Shown here: piece after piece, positions 30,085-40,192 of the stretch
How positions within the stretch are numbered: the stretch's first letter is position 1
Layout of the letters: the number at the start of each line of letters is the position of its first letter
Assembly (NCBI GenBank): GCA_963210315.1
Contig: OY723281.1
Coordinates: forward strand, 930,001-994,000
Reading direction: 5' to 3'
DNA: 64,000 bases
DNA from: Rhynchopus euleeides
Taxonomy: Eukaryota; Euglenozoa; Diplonemea; Diplonemida; Diplonemidae
Notes under the pieces: model-generated
The model's database searches: none
What the model was told of the DNA's origin: nothing
The model's input: the letters and a program-made list of their open reading frames with translations, nothing else
Made by a program: the position numbers and the translations under genes

Positions 30085-32272
30085 CTAGATTCCCTCCTCT
30101 GGGAGGGCAGCTAGGACAGCCAGCGCATCCTCCATCGTGCGGACCGCGGAAAGGTCAGTCACTTCGCGACTGTCATCCCCGATCTCGTCCTCCGATTCGT
30201 AGTCCTCGCACGGTACACCGGGGAACCCCCTCCGGAGGGATTTCTTCTTCGCGACGACCAGACCTCCGAGGTCCTGGTTCGTCGCGCAGAAGAGCACCTG
30301 CGACTTGCGATGGGGGGTCATCGCATCCCGTCCAGCGTTGACTTCGCGACACTCAGCACGGAGTCCGGTGCAGTTGTCGCGGGGGGGAGATGGATGGCCG
30401 CGAAGGCCTTCTCCGCCAGAGACATCAACGGCGTGCGGTCTGACTCGGTGATGTCGGGGGCAGGCAGCTTCCCCCGCCAGAACAGCTCGGCCCCCTTCTT
30501 CCCCTTCTCCCCCTTCTCCGATTCGGCCTCCGCGGCGACGAGATACGCCTGCCACTCCTCCTCCGACAGGCAGAACGGCAGGCTCAGCTGCAGCTCGGGG
30601 ACCGTCAATTCAGTCCCCGTGGCCCGGAGCATCTGGAACTGTGTGGGGCACAGGTGGCGGATCGCCTTCCAGGTCACGAAGCCACTGTCAGGAGCGTTCC
30701 ACCTGTGAGGAGGGATCAAGGGCACACCTACATGGCATACCGGTTGACCATCGCGTCAGCAAGAGGCTGCGCGATCTTCCCGACAGCGTCGTCGGGCTCG
30801 GAGGCCAGCTTCTCCAGCGCCTGCTGGCACGCCCGCACCCCGCGGTACACGAAAACGCCCCCCCCGTGCTGGGTGTTTATAACGGACCCAATAAGGGTCC
30901 GGAAGGCGGTCGCGACCTTCAGGGTCGCAGAGAACTGCATCTGCAGGTTCTGCTTCCCCTCCTGGTGCAGCAAACGCCCCAGCTTCTTCATTGAAACCGG
31001 GACGTCGGCCCGCTTCAGCTCCCGAGCGACCCAGATGTACAACACCTGGAATCGCTCGTTCAAGTGCTCGTATATGTCGAGCCGAGCTGCGAAACGAGTG
31101 GCGGAGGGGAGGGGACACCTCTTCACAGAGGGGGCGTTTTCCGGGACCTCAACTGCAGCCTTCTTTGCCTTCTTCACGATGTCAAGGAGATCAGCGAGTG
31201 ATGTAGCCAAAGCGATGGTAGCCGAGAATGCCGGGAGCGTCTTTTCGAACCTCGGGCGTAACTGGCCCGCCTGGTATGCGTCTTCTTCAGGACCAGCGCA
31301 GAAGGCAGCAGCCGCATTCACTGCAGTCTCGAGCTCTTCAACCCCGGCCGCAGTAAGGCCGGCGAGGTCCTTCTGGGCTTCGATCCAGCGGGTGTGCCTC
31401 TTTTTGTTCTGGGCCCCCTTCAGAAGAGTGTCGACCAGTTTACTGATCATGATGGGGGGCCAGGACATGTTGTAGAGCTCTTTCTCCCACTCTGTGCCTG
31501 CATTCATGCAGATGTGTGCCGCACAGGGCAGGAAGATTATCTTCAGGCGGTTCGACAGATCAGTGGCCGCAGGGCCATCGGCACCGCCTCTGTCCGACCT
31601 CACACAGACTGGGTCACACAAGTTGTACGTGGTGATGGCAGCCTCGACAGCTTCACGAACCATCACCGCCGTTGTTTTTGCGCTCGGGAAGAACACCGGG
31701 GGGAGTGCAACACTTGCTCTGGCGTTCTGAATCACCAGGATGCAGACAGACTCGTTCTGCACGGTGCCGCAGTCGTGCATGACCCAGTAGGGCCCGGACC
31801 CAAAGGTTTCCGTGATGTACTTCGCCCCCACGTCCATCAGGGCGTTCAGCGTGCTGTGCAGCAGCCGGGAGCAGTTTGGGGGGGTCGTGGGGAGTTGGCA
31901 GCCTGACAGGCATTCCAGTGCGGTTTGCATCTGGTTCGCAGGGATGCCTGCATAGGCCATCGCGAGGCCGATGGCCTGCTCAGCCTCAGGGCCGACCTGT
32001 TGCGCAATCGCACTCTGTTGAACTGCAGCCTTCTGCACGTTCTTCAGGTTCCTTTCATGCAGATTCGTGGAAAAGTGCTTAGACATGTCCGATGGCTGGG
32101 CCTGCGGCTTCCACACTCTTTTGCAAGGCCTGCAAATAATGGCCTGCTGTGCGGAAGGGAACGACTTCACCAGGTCGCCGTGTCCCTTGTACCCAAGGCA
32201 CTCACCTAGGGGTACCAGCTCCGCGTCTGGGCAGTCCTTGAGGAAAGGCTGCAGGTGACTCATGTCAACCAC
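30085..32272 (-). CDS. hAT-superfamily transposase with a putative 38 nt intron
   Basis: Exon 1 (32272 down to 30741) shows a BED-type zinc finger near residues 47-72 (C47, C50, H66, H72). RNase H-like acidic residues are D167 (VMHDCGT) and D227 (RSDRGGAD). LPCAAHICMNAG at 248-259 matches the hAT CxxH motif, and TRF stands at 392 where the family has TRW. The frame stops at 30728, but GT..AG bases 30740-30703 (CCG|GTATGC ... TCACAG|GTGG) would join it in frame to WNAPDSGFVTW. The hATC-like tail (AIHLPPATTAPDS) then continues until 30318. A further tail piece, AGRDAMTPHRKSQVLFCATN, lies in another frame, so there is a frameshift or second intron near 30340-30380. hAT enzymes cut and paste DNA. 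Terminal repeats were not found; the 5' side abuts MITE m11a. Probably inactive. Confidence 0.75.
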
Positions 32273-32283
32273 CTCCTTCTCTC

Positions 32284-32359
32284 CTTTTGGTGAATTCCCT
32301 GTTGAATTAGCTGAAAACTGACGGAGATTGACGGAGGGTAACGGCCAGCGAAGACCCCC
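32284..32359. mobile_element. MITE m11a, right part only
   Basis: TTTTGGTGAATTCCCTGTTG ... GCGAAGACCCCC. It begins directly upstream of the hAT start codon region and is separated from m11b by TAA. Confidence 0.75.
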
Positions 32360-32362
32360 TAA

Positions 32363-32470
32363 GGGGGTCTTCGCTACGGGGTGACCGTCAGTGCGTTTTG
32401 GTGAATTCCCTGTTGAATTAGCTGAAAACTGACGGAGATTGACGGAGGGTAACGGCCAGCGAAGACCCCC
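32363..32470. mobile_element. MITE m11b with TAA target duplication
   Basis: 108 bp, complete, TAA at 32360-32362 and 32471-32473. It sits immediately beside m11a and shares its GAATTCCCTGTTGAATTAGC subfamily sequence, so m11a-m11b is a tandem pair. Confidence 0.85.
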
Positions 32471-33140
32471 TAAGGTGGATTTCAGGATTTCTCAGAGCTA
32501 AGGTGGGTTATTACCCCACCAATGTTGCTACCCCACCAATGTTTTTACCCCACGGCAGCAGAACACAATGGAAATTTTTTCAGAAATGTGGTGGGTGGGG
32601 TGAGTGCCTCATACGTCGCACGGTGCCTACGCGATCACATGTGTGGTTGGGGGCGTGGGCTGGTTGGGAGGCGGGGCGTGTGGGAGGGGGCGGGGGGTTG
32701 GGGACGGCTATCTTGCAAAGCGCAGCTCTCTCATCAGCATCAGCAGAACAGCAGGTACCGACACCAGTAACCAGAAGTGTATACGCCATTGCATTCCGTA
32801 CCCTGTGTCGGTACCTGCTGTTCTGCTGATGCTGATGAGAGAGCTGCGCTTTGCAAGATAGCCGTCCCCAACCCCCCGCCCCCTCCCACACGCCCCGCCT
32901 CCCAACCAGCCCACGCCCCCAACCACACATGTGATCGCGTAGGCACCGTGCGACGTATGAGGCACTCACCCCACCCACCACATTTCTGAAAAAATCTCCA
33001 TTGTGTTCTGCTGCCGTGGGGTAAAAACATTGGTGGGGTAGCAACATTGGTGGGTTAAAAACATTGGTGGGGTAAAAACTAAGGTGGATTTTAGGATTTT
33101 TTGGAGCTAAGGTGGGTTTTTACCCCACCAATGTTTGTTG
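32471..33140. mobile_element. F2: 0.67 kb foldback with arms of about 255 bp
   Basis: Arms about 32518-32770 and 32805-33058 are inverted copies (CCCACCAATG, CGGCAGCAGAACACAATGGA, CTTGCAAAGCGCAGCTCTCT). Loop is about 35 bp. Each side also carries CTAAGGTGGATTT.AGGATTT and AGCTAAGGTGGGTT as direct copies. No coding capacity; frames in the arms are mirror images of each other. Confidence 0.8.
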
Positions 33141-33955
33141 GATGACTGTAAACAACAATGGAACACTATCGACACATGCCACTCAACACGGGGGAATGGG
33201 GGAGGGGGAGGTTGTGGTGAAACGCACACACCTCGACCTGTGATGAGGTGAGATGTGGATCTGCATTTACGGCACTACGACGTAGTACGTAAACTCAATT
33301 CTGGACCTGCTTTCTCCGTGTTCCATTTCCTCCATTGCATGAGGCTACATAATGAAAAGTTGCCCGGATCTGCCACTCCCACAGCTGAGGTGTCTGCCAC
33401 AAAGCGAAAAGAATTCTATTTGACCTCTCCTCGCACTTCCTTTGCCTCCTTCCCTTTCTCACTGCCCTGCCGTGCTGAGCCGCCACCTGAATTGCAGGTG
33501 ATTCAGCGTGGCGACAGCTGCACGTGAGAGTGACGCAAGCTGTAGTTCAGTGCCACCAGCCCCTCCCTGCACTTCAGGCAGGACACAATGTTGTGTGTTT
33601 TCAGACAGCATCAACCCCAGCGGGTTTGAGATAAGGTGCCCAGTCACAGCTAGTCACAGGCTGCTGCCCTCCCCTGACCCAACCCCCCCCAGTCAAGGCC
33701 CCCAAGTGGCAAGCGTTGCACCCACTCCTGCCTGAGGGCATGCCCCTGCTCGGCGGCGGCCTCGTTCTCTGAGCACGCCGACCACCCGCAGAGGGTGTAC
33801 CCAGCGTGTAGGCACACCGCCACAGAGATTCGCTCGGAGGACGACGCCAGGCAAAAGGCAGTACCTGGCCCCGTTCGGGGCCATCACACTCCACCACTGC
33901 ACACACAGCCACTCTCCAGGAAGCCTGCGACCTTCAAGCGGCGAATCCAGTGGCT
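33141..33955. other. Spacer upstream of WD40-E
   Basis: Bases about 33280-33360 are an inverted, partial copy of the segment at 43248-43330 (CCTCATGCAATGAAGGAGGA and GCACGGAGAAAGCAGGTCC). No gene supported. The last 60 bp (CCACTGCACACACAGCCACTC) resemble the leader of copy A. Confidence 0.5.
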
Positions 33956-35080
33956 ATGGATGTGACTGTGCGTCACAGCCGGACCGGAGACAGCTGTGTC
34001 GTCGGTGTTCCGGAAGGCGGGACCGTGGTCGGGCTGAAGGCGGATGCGCTCAACGAGATGTTCCCGGGTTCTATCAACCCAGTCCGTGAGGCTGAATACG
34101 TCGCAGCACACATCGAAGGGTGTGAGGAGGAGCTGGACGATGCACAGCGTGTTGCCGACACGGGTCTGGAGGACGGGGGTGCTGTCCAGCTCGTCCCACG
34201 CTGGCCCATTGCCAAGGCTCCCGCAGTCTACTCATCGACCCATGGCGCCGATATATACTGCATCACACTGTCGAGGTGTGGGACGCTGTGCGCTGTGGGT
34301 TACGATCACGGGCACATCACTGTGTTTGACACCACCACCGCTGCTGTGGTGGCGGACTTAACACACGGCAATAATCGTATTTCTTGCACTCCGTTCTCTG
34401 TCTGTGGGACGTGGTTGGCAACGTGCTCTGGTGACGGCACCATCTGTGTGTGGCTGACTTCAACTTGGGAGGAGGTGTGCATGCTGCACCACAACAACAC
34501 CAAGGTGTTCAGGGCAGTGTGGACACACTGCGGACGTCTGGTGTCCGGAGACGAGAACGGCAACGTGCGTGTGTGGGACTTGAAGGGCACACCGAGCGCC
34601 ACAGTGCTGGAGGGTCACAGCGATGTTGTTCACAGCATTGCTGTGTCGGGCACGAGGATCTTCAGCGGGTCACGTGACAAGACCATCCGTGTGTGGGACA
34701 TCAGCACCCTCACACACACACACACCCTGGATGGCCACAACGATTGGGTGGTAGGCATCGCCCTGACTCAGGACGAGCAGCACCTGGTGTCGTGCTCTGA
34801 CGACATGTCACTCAAGGTGTGGTGCACAACCTCCCTCAGCTGCCTGCGTACTGTGCAACTGGACTGCTATCCCTTCTCACTTGCTGTGTCACGTGATGTT
34901 GTTGCAGTGAAAAGCTGGTCCAGCATCACACTGCACCGCTTCGGCACAGGAGAGTGTCTGGGGATGGTAGACTCAAAGGGTGATGGTGTTGCACTCAGCC
35001 TCTGCGGGAGGTGGGTCTTCACACCAACGAACAACCGAACCTCAGTGTCTGTGTGTGCTGTGTCTTCCGTTTCACCCTGA
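33956..35080 (+). CDS. WD40-E: variable-face WD40 protein, 374 aa
   Basis: Intact single-exon copy opening MDVTVRHSRTGDSC. Face residues: THG-ADIYC, GY-DH-GH, HG-NNR-I-SC-T, TCS-G-DGT, SGD-ENGN-V, GHS-DV-V-H, SGS-R-D, GHN-DW-V-V, SCS-D-D-M-S. The last blade lacks two codons (AVS-RDVV against AVSQPGDVV) and reads LHRFGTGECLGM. The N-terminal domain is as conserved as elsewhere (one change: EYVAAHI). ATG 33956 aligns with copy A. Neither the two-exon leader nor exon 1 is present upstream, so A, B, E and H form the single-exon class. Confidence 0.85.
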   Translation: MDVTVRHSRTGDSCVVGVPEGGTVVGLKADALNEMFPGSINPVREAEYVAAHIEGCEEELDDAQRVADTGLEDGGAVQLVPRWPIAKAPAVYSSTHGADIYCITLSRCGTLCAVGYDHGHITVFDTTTAAVVADLTHGNNRISCTPFSVCGTWLATCSGDGTICVWLTSTWEEVCMLHHNNTKVFRAVWTHCGRLVSGDENGNVRVWDLKGTPSATVLEGHSDVVHSIAVSGTRIFSGSRDKTIRVWDISTLTHTHTLDGHNDWVVGIALTQDEQHLVSCSDDMSLKVWCTTSLSCLRTVQLDCYPFSLAVSRDVVAVKSWSSITLHRFGTGECLGMVDSKGDGVALSLCGRWVFTPTNNRTSVSVCAVSSVSP

Positions 35081-36130
35081 GTGCAGTGTCTCGTCACCCT
35101 GTTCCCCGCCATTGTGTTGCACCTGCTTGCGGACTTGTTGTGTTCTACTCTCTCTTCCTTTCTAGCCTCGCAGCGCAGCACAGCCTGACACCTGCTCTGC
35201 TTCGAAGCAGCTCTGCACTGTTTTTGACGAACACCAACTTGTCGCTGCTCCCCCTTCTCCTCTTCTGATGCACCTGCTTGCATCACAATTGGGGAAGCCC
35301 CAGCTACCGTTGAAATGTGTGCGCTGTAACAAGAATGGAACTGTCGACACAGGTGGGAGAACCCGCCCCCATCACCCGTTTGATATCCCACAGAATCCTG
35401 GCCACCGCGTGGTCGCTTTCCTTCGTCAATGTCAGTCAGTTTTCATCAAATTCAACAGGAAATGCACCAAAAATGCACTGACGACCCCGCAACGAAGACC
35501 CCCTCAATGTGTGGCTGGTTATCCCAGGTTTTCAAGTTCGCATCCCTGTTCTCCACCGCCGCTTCGTGTGGGACTCACCCGGCCAGATTTCGGGGTCTGG
35601 ATGACGCGTCACATGTTGCGAATGCAGGCTGAACAGGTTCGTTCACCCTCCCCTCATACCCTCCCTCAGACTGGGAGCCAGAAGTGAAGAACAGGAGCCC
35701 CGCCACACGGCATGCAGCCCCACACCCACCCAGCCTTGCCCCCCACCCCATTCGTTGTTGGGCAGCTCTGCTGGCTGGTGGACAGGGTGGGGAGGGCCAG
35801 AGAGTGTCGAGCACTGCTTGGCTAGCATTAGGGGCTTTCGCTCGGAAGTGCAGAAACGTGGCAGTGGTACTGTCCTGGACCTTCGACTTACACATGTCCA
35901 CACGTCAGACGGGCCGATGAACCGGCACAGGAGTGTGTGTGGGTGTTGTTGCGATCGACGAACCCTCTACTCTTCGTCGCTCTTCTCTTCTCTGTTGCAG
36001 GCATGCACCCCCTACCGACCACCCTACACATTTGGTGGGCTAAAGAAGGTTCCCTGCCCACCGCAGCAGGGCGTGTGGGGCACACCACCCCACGCGCACA
36101 CCGCCACCCACACAGCCTCCTCCCGGCACC
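35081..36130. other. Spacer and leader of WD40-F
   Basis: MITE m12 (35411-35503) is partial. From about 35680 the sequence is a copy of the 44055-44500 and 57250-57700 segments (CCACACGGCATGCAGCCCC ... GCTTGGCTAGCATT ... CTTTCGCTCGGAAGTGC). The WD40 leader block is about 35928-36130, with TTGCAG ending at 36000. No gene. Confidence 0.6.
35411..35503. mobile_element. MITE m12, left end lost and diverged
   Basis: GGTCGCTTTCCTTCGTCAATG ... CAACGAAGACCCCC; the most diverged member of the m-series here. Confidence 0.65.
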
Positions 36131-38036
36131 ATGTCTGCGAGGGGCGGGAAGAAGGGGAGGTGCGTGACGCCCCCCGCAGCGGAGCCGGGCACTCCCCCAC
36201 AGAGCGCGTCGAAGCGGCGTCGCGTCACGGCCTGCCCGGTGCAATCACCTTCGACCCCGGGTGCTGTGGGTGGGTCCCTGGAGGGGGGCATCGCGGCGGA
36301 GGGGGGCCCAGTCGTGGAGAAGGTGCTCGCCACCAACCCCACAGAGCCCGCAGGTGTCGAACCCAGCAGCAAGAGTATGGCATCACCAATGCAAGTAACA
36401 TGTTTTGTGTGTGTTTCCGTGTGGGGAAGGGTCAACGTGACAGGGCAATTGGAGTGTCATCAGAACTGTTGTGGCTGGGAAGTAGATAGGTCGCTTTCGA
36501 TAGTTCAACAGTGCGCAACTGTGGGACCTGTGATTTTGTGTGTACGCTTGTGCGACCTGACAACCATCTCGACACCTCACCTCCTCCCAATCCCATACCT
36601 TGCTCCCAAGGCAGGGCAGTGGTATGGATTTTCCAATCCAGTCACTGAGTGGTGAGGGACCTGTCATGTTTACTGCTTCTGCTTTTACTCTGTATTTGCA
36701 TTTGCGATGAGAAACATACTTGTTCCCATTACTAAACCCTAGAGTACAGGAAACATTGCTTGGAGTGCTGATAATGGATGGGATGTGGATGAGCATTACA
36801 AAGCAATTGACACCTCACCTCCTCCCAACCACCCCCACTACAGGGATGGACGGCCCCACCGTGGATGTGACTGTGCGTCACAGCGGGACCGGAGACAGCT
36901 GTGTCGTCGGTGTTCCGGAAGGCGGGACCGTGGGCGGGCTGAAGGCGGATGCGCTCAACGAGATGTTTCCGGGTTCTATCAACCCAGTCCGTGAGGCTGA
37001 AAACGTCGCAGCACACATCGAAGGGTGTGAGGAGGAGCTGGACGATGCACAGCGTGTTGCCGACACGGGTCTGGAGGACGGGGGTGCTGTCCAGCTCGTC
37101 CCACGCTGGCCCATCGTCAAGGCTCCCGCAGTCTACTCATCCACGCATGTCGACGATCTAGAACGCGTTGCCGCACTGTCGAGGTGTGGGACGCTGTGTG
37201 CTGTGGGTTACGCCAACAGGAACATCTATGACGACGACCGCTACGACGAAGACCTCGAAGGTCGCATCACTGTGTTTGACACCGCCACCGCTGCTGTGGT
37301 GGCGGACTTAACACACGGCCACAGCGACATTTGTCACACAGCGTTCTCTGTCTGTGGGACGTGGTTGGCAACGTGCTCTGAGGACGGCACTATCTGCGTG
37401 TGGCTGACTTCAACTTGGGAGGAGGTGTGCATGCTGCACCATAACACCATCTGGGTGTGCAGTGCAGCGTGGACACACTGCGGACGTCTGGTGTCCGGAG
37501 ACTCCAAAGACAAAGTGCGTGTGTGGGACTTGAAGGGCACACCGAGCGCCACAGTGCTGGAGGGTCACAGCAAGCGTGTCTACAGCATTGCTGTGTCGGG
37601 CACGAGGATCTTCAGCGGGTCAGATGACAAGACCATCCGTGTGTGGGACATCAGCACCCTCACACACACACACACCCTGGATGAGCACACTGATAAGGTG
37701 ACCGGCATCGCCCTGACTCAGGACCAGCAGTACCTGGTGTCGTGCTCTTCCGACAAGTCACTCAAGGTGTGGTGCACAACCTCCCTCAGCTGCCTGCGTA
37801 CTGTGCAACTGGACGAGAATCTCTTCTCACTTGCTGTGTCACAGCCAGGTGATGTTGTTGCGGTGGGGAGTCCTCTCGCTGGTACCAGACTGCACCGTCT
37901 CAGCACAGGAGAGTATCTGGGGAAGGTGGACTCAGAGGGTGTTGGTGTTGCACTCAGCCTCTGCGGGAGGTGGGTCTTCACACCAACAAACGAAGCTTCA
38001 GTCACTGTGTGTGATGTGTCTTCCGTTTCACCCTGA
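36131..38036 (+). CDS. WD40-F: two-exon variable-face WD40 gene, about 471 aa
   Basis: Exon 1 is 36131-36353 (74 codons plus 1 base; basic N-terminus, SKRRRV). The intron is 36354-36843 (GCAG|GTGTCG ... CACTACAG|GG) and carries R150/R60 repeat sequence. Exon 2 is 36844-38036. Joined in phase 1 they give ...EPAG-MDGPTVDVTVRH. An alternative donor CAA|GTAACA at 36394 would be out of frame and is absent from D and J. The propeller face is the most unusual of the set: the first blade has a long acidic loop (NRNIYDDDRYDEDLEG) where others have three to five residues. Other face residues: HG-HSD-I-CH-T, GHS-KR-V-Y, SGS-D-D, EHT-DK-V-T. QDEQHL is QDQQYL here. Confidence 0.75.
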
Positions 38037-38999
38037 GTGCAGTGTCTTGTCACCCTGTTCCCAGCCTTCGCGGTTGCCGCGGTGTTGCACCCGACCCCCT
38101 CACTACTTTTGGAATGGAACACTCAGGTCGGATCACGGCACCACCCCACACCACCTCTCGCCACCTGCCGCCCCCTGGCACAACACACAGCTGCCTCCAG
38201 CACAACGGGCCAGGTCCTGCTGTTGCGAGGCTAGAAAGGAAGAGAGTGCAGAACAGAACAAATACACAAGCAGGTGTGGGTAGGGTGGGTTGCGTGTTGT
38301 GCCCGTCACAACAGCCCAGCATCTCCCTCAGACCCCTCACCCACCCGCAAAGTCGTTCCGAGCAGAGAGAACAGAACACGAGGCTCTTCCCCCAACCCCG
38401 CCACAACCCCATCAAGACCTGCCTCTGCGGGAGGTGGGTCTTCACAGCCGATGTGGCACCTCTTGCTGCACTTACAGGGCCCGGAGTTGCTCGGAATTGC
38501 CCAGAATTGCCTTCTCCCTGTCCAGTCGTTGATTTTTTAAAACAGCACGCCCTCCGGGAAGTGAAATCCCCCAAGGCGATCGTCGTTTGTGATGGACACC
38601 CGGTCTCCCAATTGGCGTTCGTTTGAAGAAGCTGGGCAGCTGGATGTCTCTTCATGGTTGTATGACTTGCGAGAAGGGTGCCGATGTGGCACTCAATTCC
38701 GGTGGTGCCTGAGGAGTCTGTGTACAGCCTCTCTGTGTCAGCCGCTCCCCTCCTGTTTGCCCCTTCGCCTGCTCTCTGTTTGGAGGCAGTTGTGCGTTTG
38801 CATCTGAGATGCGAAGAGGGCAGATGGTTGACGCAGTGCTCTCTCTGCAGACTGCTCCACACCCCCTCCCCGCCCCTCCCTCACGAAGCCCCCCTCTCCA
38901 CCTTTGCAATGCACACCTGAGACTTGGCCTTCGCTCTGTCAGACAATCCGTGTTACGAGCACAGATCAGGGCTGTCTGTGTGGCGACTCCTGACAGTGT
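38037..38999. other. Spacer with recycled WD40 scraps
   Basis: Bases 38290-38412 match the leader of copy A. 38407-38440 (CCTCTGCGGGAGGTGGGTCTTCACA) is a scrap of the last WD40 strand. A tail unit is at 38755-38915. Nothing else coding. Confidence 0.6.
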
Positions 39000-39160
39000 G
39001 GTTCAGCACCACACTGTACCGCCTCGGCACAGGAGAGTGTCTGGGGAAGGTGGACTCACAGGGTGGTGGTGTTGCACTCAGCCTCTGCGGGAGGTGGGTC
39101 TTCACACCAACGAACGAAACTTCAGTGTCTGTGTGTGCTGTGTCTTCTGTTTCACCCTGA
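39000..39160 (+). pseudogene. WD40-G: C-terminal remnant
   Basis: Only the last blade survives (TTLYRLGTGECLGKVDSQGG ... CGRWVFTPTNETSVSVCAVS), with the family stop and GTGCAGTGCCTC 3' flank. It follows a tail unit directly, so the body of the gene was removed by recombination. Confidence 0.85.
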
Positions 39161-40192
39161 GTGCAGTGCCTCGGAACCTGTTCCCTGCCTTGTGTGCTTG
39201 CCGCGAAGGGCCCCTGTGTATCCAGATAGCGGGCCTTGCTCTTTTGGGACTCACGTGTGTTGCTGACCCCATGTGCCTGCAGGGCTCGGTTGGGGTGGGC
39301 TGTGTGATGTGGGTGTGTGTTGTCTGTGGGTCGGTGTGTGGGCGAGTCCTTGCAGTCCTGTATCTGTCCTGCGGGAACGTTTCCGTTTGTCCCTGAGATG
39401 AGAAGAGGGCAAACGATCTCTACCTGCAGCTTGCTCCACACCCCCCTGTTCCCCCTCCACAGACCCATCCCCTTTGGAGCGACAGTGCTTCTTCCCGACA
39501 ACCCCCCCGCTCCGGGTGAAGGGACTCATTAAGGCCTCTCATGTGTTACCTTCCACCGAAGCAGCATGACGCGGTGACAGCACACACCACAGCTCGTTTG
39601 AGCACCGTAGGTGCGTAGGGGGGAGTCGTGAGGTCGAGGAAGGACGGGCGATCTGACCTGTCGTGTTTTTGAGCACATTTATGCTGCGGAGCAGTGACCT
39701 GTTGTGTTCTTTTTAAGCACACTCGTGTGAGCGGAAAGCGCCCCACCACAGCTGCAACCAAACGTGCTCTATACACTAACCCCACCCTTCATCAGACTCA
39801 GGGTGTGATCAGTTCAGGGTTTTGTGTGTAGAAGCGTCAACGCAACAAACAAAAGGAAATTCATCAGAGCGGTTGTAGCTGTGAAGTGATAGGGCGCTTT
39901 TCAGCACTCCAATGTGAGGCCGCCGAAGGAGGCAGCTGTGCGTTTGCATCTGAGATGAGAAGAGGGCAAATGACTGACGCAGTGCTCTCTGTACAGACTG
40001 CCCCACCCCCTCCCTCCCCTCCCCCCCCTCCACCGTTGCAATGCACACCTGAGACTCGGCCTTCGCTCTGTCAGACAATCCGTGTTGATCCCACTTTGCC
40101 ACTCTCTTTGTCCCCATCCCCACCGCCGCACACTGCACACACCCCCACATTCTTCAGAAGACCTACCTCGAGCTTACCTAGTCGCCAAAGTC
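39161..40192. other. Spacer between G and H
   Basis: Contains GAGCACCGTAGGTGCGTAGG (39600), the reverse-oriented GCGCCC MITE (about 39730-39900) and a tail unit (39930-40075), then the leader shared with copy B. No gene. Confidence 0.55.
39730..39900. mobile_element. MITE of GCGCCC family, copy 2
   Basis: Reverse complement of 29600-29772 with few changes. Confidence 0.7.

Noticed and set aside
32503-33047. Two overlapping ORFs with nearly the same peptide on opposite strands
   Set aside because: They are the mirror images of the two arms of foldback F2.
36391-36400. GTAACA donor after SMASPMQ as the end of exon 1
   Set aside because: It is replaced by GGAACA in copies D and J and would put the WD40 exon out of frame with the conserved acceptor.
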